Assembly: GCA_910579085.1 (NCBI GenBank)
Contig: CAJTRU010000074.1
Span: 1 to 16,368 of the forward strand
Length of the DNA: 16,368 nt
Direction: 5' to 3'
From: an uncultured Lachnospiraceae bacterium
GTDB lineage: Bacteria > Bacillota > Clostridia > Lachnospirales > Lachnospiraceae
The notes below the pieces were generated by a model. The model did not search any database and was not told where the DNA came from. It saw only the letters and a list, made by a program, of their open reading frames with translations. Of this stretch, positions 15,094 to 16,368 are shown one piece after another. The position numbers were made by a program, and so were the translations under genes. Numbering within the stretch: position 1 is the stretch's first letter; each line of letters begins with the position of its first letter.

Positions 15094-15154
15094 GATTGAA
15101 ACCGTAATCATTCTCCGGATGCGTTTTGTGCAGCCTTAGAATGGTTTTTCAATC
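15094..15154 (-). promoter_or_regulatory. Long imperfect stem-loop in the plsX-acpP gap
   Basis: In plus-strand coordinates, GATTGAAACC (15094-15103) pairs with GGTTTTTCAATC (15143-15154), eight perfect pairs and two more after a 2-base bulge. Inside, CATTCT (15109-15114) pairs with AGAATG (15138-15143). At the tip GGATGC/GCAGCC can form five pairs with one mismatch. On the transcript, AAAACGC in the apical loop repeats the 5' arm of the next hairpin (15066-15090) and could pair with that hairpin's GCGTTTT arm, a possible switch. No known riboswitch or leader family was recognised. Confidence 0.45.
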
Positions 15155-15161
15155 TAATACC

Positions 15162-16172
15162 TTATTCAATAGTCAGGTTTTCCTTGATTTTTTCATTTAT
15201 CTTTTCTTCACCAAATTGCAGGCACTGTTTAATTGCCTGTTTTATCTCTAAAGAGCCAGAACTTCCATGTGCTTTTACAACAAGCCCGTTAAGCCCAAGA
15301 AGCGGCGCTCCGCCCTGTTCTGATGTATCAAACTGCTTTAATGTCTTTTTAAGTGCAGGTTTTATAAGAACTGCCCCTGTCTTGCTTCTTAAAGTGGACA
15401 TAAGCCCTTCTTTAATTTTAGACATAAGCGTTGATGCAAGCCCTTCATAAAGTTTAAGGATTACATTACCTGTAAATGCTTCACACACGATAACATCTGC
15501 ATCACCTTTAGGTATATCCCTTGCTTCAATACTTCCTGTAAAGTTAATATCTGTACACTCCTTTAATAAAGGATATGTTGCTTTAACCAGGGCATTACCT
15601 TTTTCTTCTTCTGCACCAATATTAACTATTGCAACCCTTGGATTTTTTACTCCTGCTACATATTTCATGTATATAGAACCCATTTTTGCAAACTGTACAA
15701 GATGTGATGCTTTGGCATCAACATTTGCACCACAGTCAATAAGCAGGGCAGGGCCTTTTGCTGTTGGGATAAGAGGGGCAAGCGGCGACCTTTCAACACC
15801 CTTTATCCTGCCTACAACAAATTGTCCGCCGACAAGTATTGCACCTGTGCTTCCGGCTGAAACAAATGCATCCGCATCACCATGTTTTACAAGGTTCATG
15901 CCTACAACAATTGATGAGTTTTTCTTCTTTCTTATGGCCATAACAGGCGGCTCATCAAAGCCAATAACATCATCAGCATGTACAATGCTTATACGCTCTT
16001 TATCGTATGTATACTTGCCAAGTTCCCTGTTTATATCATCAGTCCGTCCAGCTAGTACAATACTTAGATTGGAAATTTCGCCAAGCGCCTCAACTGCACC
16101 CTTGACAGGTGCTTCTGGTGCATTGTCACCGCCCATTGCATCAACTACAACTTTTATCACGCTGCCCATCAT
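15162..16172 (-). CDS. plsX: Phosphate acyltransferase PlsX
   Basis: Converts acyl-ACP to acyl-phosphate, the donor for PlsY in phospholipid synthesis; a peripheral membrane enzyme in known cases. The 336 residues match the family. Conserved blocks are VVVDAMGGDNAPEAPVKGA (8-26), SAGSTGAILVGG (105-116), LLIDCGANVDAK (143-154), NIGAEEEKGN (184-193) and CEAFTGNVILKLYEG (230-244). Two adjacent ATG codons lie at 16172 and 16169; the ribosome binding site GGAGG is 4 bases from the first and 7 from the second, so translation may start at 16169. It is the first gene of the plsX-acpP-rnc-smc-ftsY run and has its own promoter candidate. Confidence 0.97.
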   Translation of the reverse strand: MMGSVIKVVVDAMGGDNAPEAPVKGAVEALGEISNLSIVLAGRTDDINRELGKYTYDKERISIVHADDVIGFDEPPVMAIRKKKNSSIVVGMNLVKHGDADAFVSAGSTGAILVGGQFVVGRIKGVERSPLAPLIPTAKGPALLIDCGANVDAKASHLVQFAKMGSIYMKYVAGVKNPRVAIVNIGAEEEKGNALVKATYPLLKECTDINFTGSIEARDIPKGDADVIVCEAFTGNVILKLYEGLASTLMSKIKEGLMSTLRSKTGAVLIKPALKKTLKQFDTSEQGGAPLLGLNGLVVKAHGSSGSLEIKQAIKQCLQFGEEKINEKIKENLTIE

Positions 16173-16215
16173 TATCCCTCCATATAGTATTTGGAATTAT
16201 CTGCATATAGCATTT

Positions 16216-16244
16216 ATTGTACCCGGAAATACACTATAGTGCAA
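16216..16244 (-). promoter_or_regulatory. Promoter of the plsX gene cluster with an internal palindrome
   Basis: On the minus strand TTGCAC (16244-16239) and TACAAT (16221-16216) are separated by exactly 17 bp, placing transcription start about 35-40 bases before the plsX ATG. The -35 box overlaps a perfect 10-bp palindrome CACTATAGTG (16232-16241), positioned like an operator. The palindrome does not match the FapR consensus I know. Confidence 0.5.
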
Positions 16245-16368
16245 GAGCGGATTTGCTATTGGAGGATTTCCAGTTATCTTTTATTGGTGTAATTTGGCGG
16301 GCGGACGGTTTTTAGTGCCAGAGCCAGAATATTCCATACAAGGGGTACGCTTCCGCTACGGTAAGCCA
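16245..16368. other. GC-richer segment at the right edge, open on both strands
   Basis: The last 90 bases are close to half G+C, clearly above the rest of the window. On the plus strand a frame without stops runs from 16241 to the edge (FPVIFYWCNLAGGRFLVP is part of it). On the minus strand another frame enters from the edge and stops after about 30 codons (part: VPLVWNILALALKTVRPPN). Neither has a recognisable start with a ribosome binding site inside the window. It may be the edge of an intergenic repeat or of an incomplete gene; I cannot decide. Confidence 0.4.

Overview
The window looks like chromosome from a low-GC anaerobic Firmicute of the Clostridia, most likely Lachnospiraceae. The evidence is the AT-rich, ATA-codon-rich genes, strong GGAGG ribosome binding sites, the plsX-acpP-rnc-smc-ftsY cluster, the HisZ plus short-form HisG system, and a secreted protein ending in BspA-type leucine-rich repeats. 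Genus cannot be fixed from the sequence alone.

Layout. Positions 1-811 are a very AT-rich gene-free stretch with several inverted and direct repeats, leading to one plus-strand gene (812-3385) for a large secreted surface protein. Everything else is on the minus strand and is read from the right edge leftwards: plsX, acpP, rnc, smc, ftsY, then a NADAR-family gene, ilvA, hisZ, hisG, hisD and hisB. The two blocks converge on a bidirectional hairpin terminator at 3428-3455.

Functionally the minus-strand block has two parts. The first (plsX to ftsY) couples phospholipid and fatty-acid synthesis, RNA processing, chromosome condensation and membrane-protein targeting; it has a plausible promoter just upstream of plsX and a structured plsX-acpP gap. 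The second starts at a good extended -10 promoter (9446-9473) in front of the NADAR gene. It continues with nearly abutting ilvA (threonine to 2-oxobutanoate, for isoleucine) and then the hisZGDB part of histidine biosynthesis. The other histidine genes are not here.

The most unusual item is the 219-residue NADAR protein at 8728-9387. It resembles the antitoxin half of DarT1-NADAR systems (removal of ADP-ribose from guanine bases in DNA), but no DarT toxin is present and neither flank has room for one. Other points worth attention are the elaborate inverted-repeat structure between plsX and acpP, a perfect 13-bp inverted repeat around the leader of the surface-protein gene, a cluster of ATATTAC repeats in the left gap, a surface protein in which a Ser/Thr/Pro-rich linker interrupts the first of three Ig-like repeats, and a GC-richer segment at the right edge that is open on both strands.
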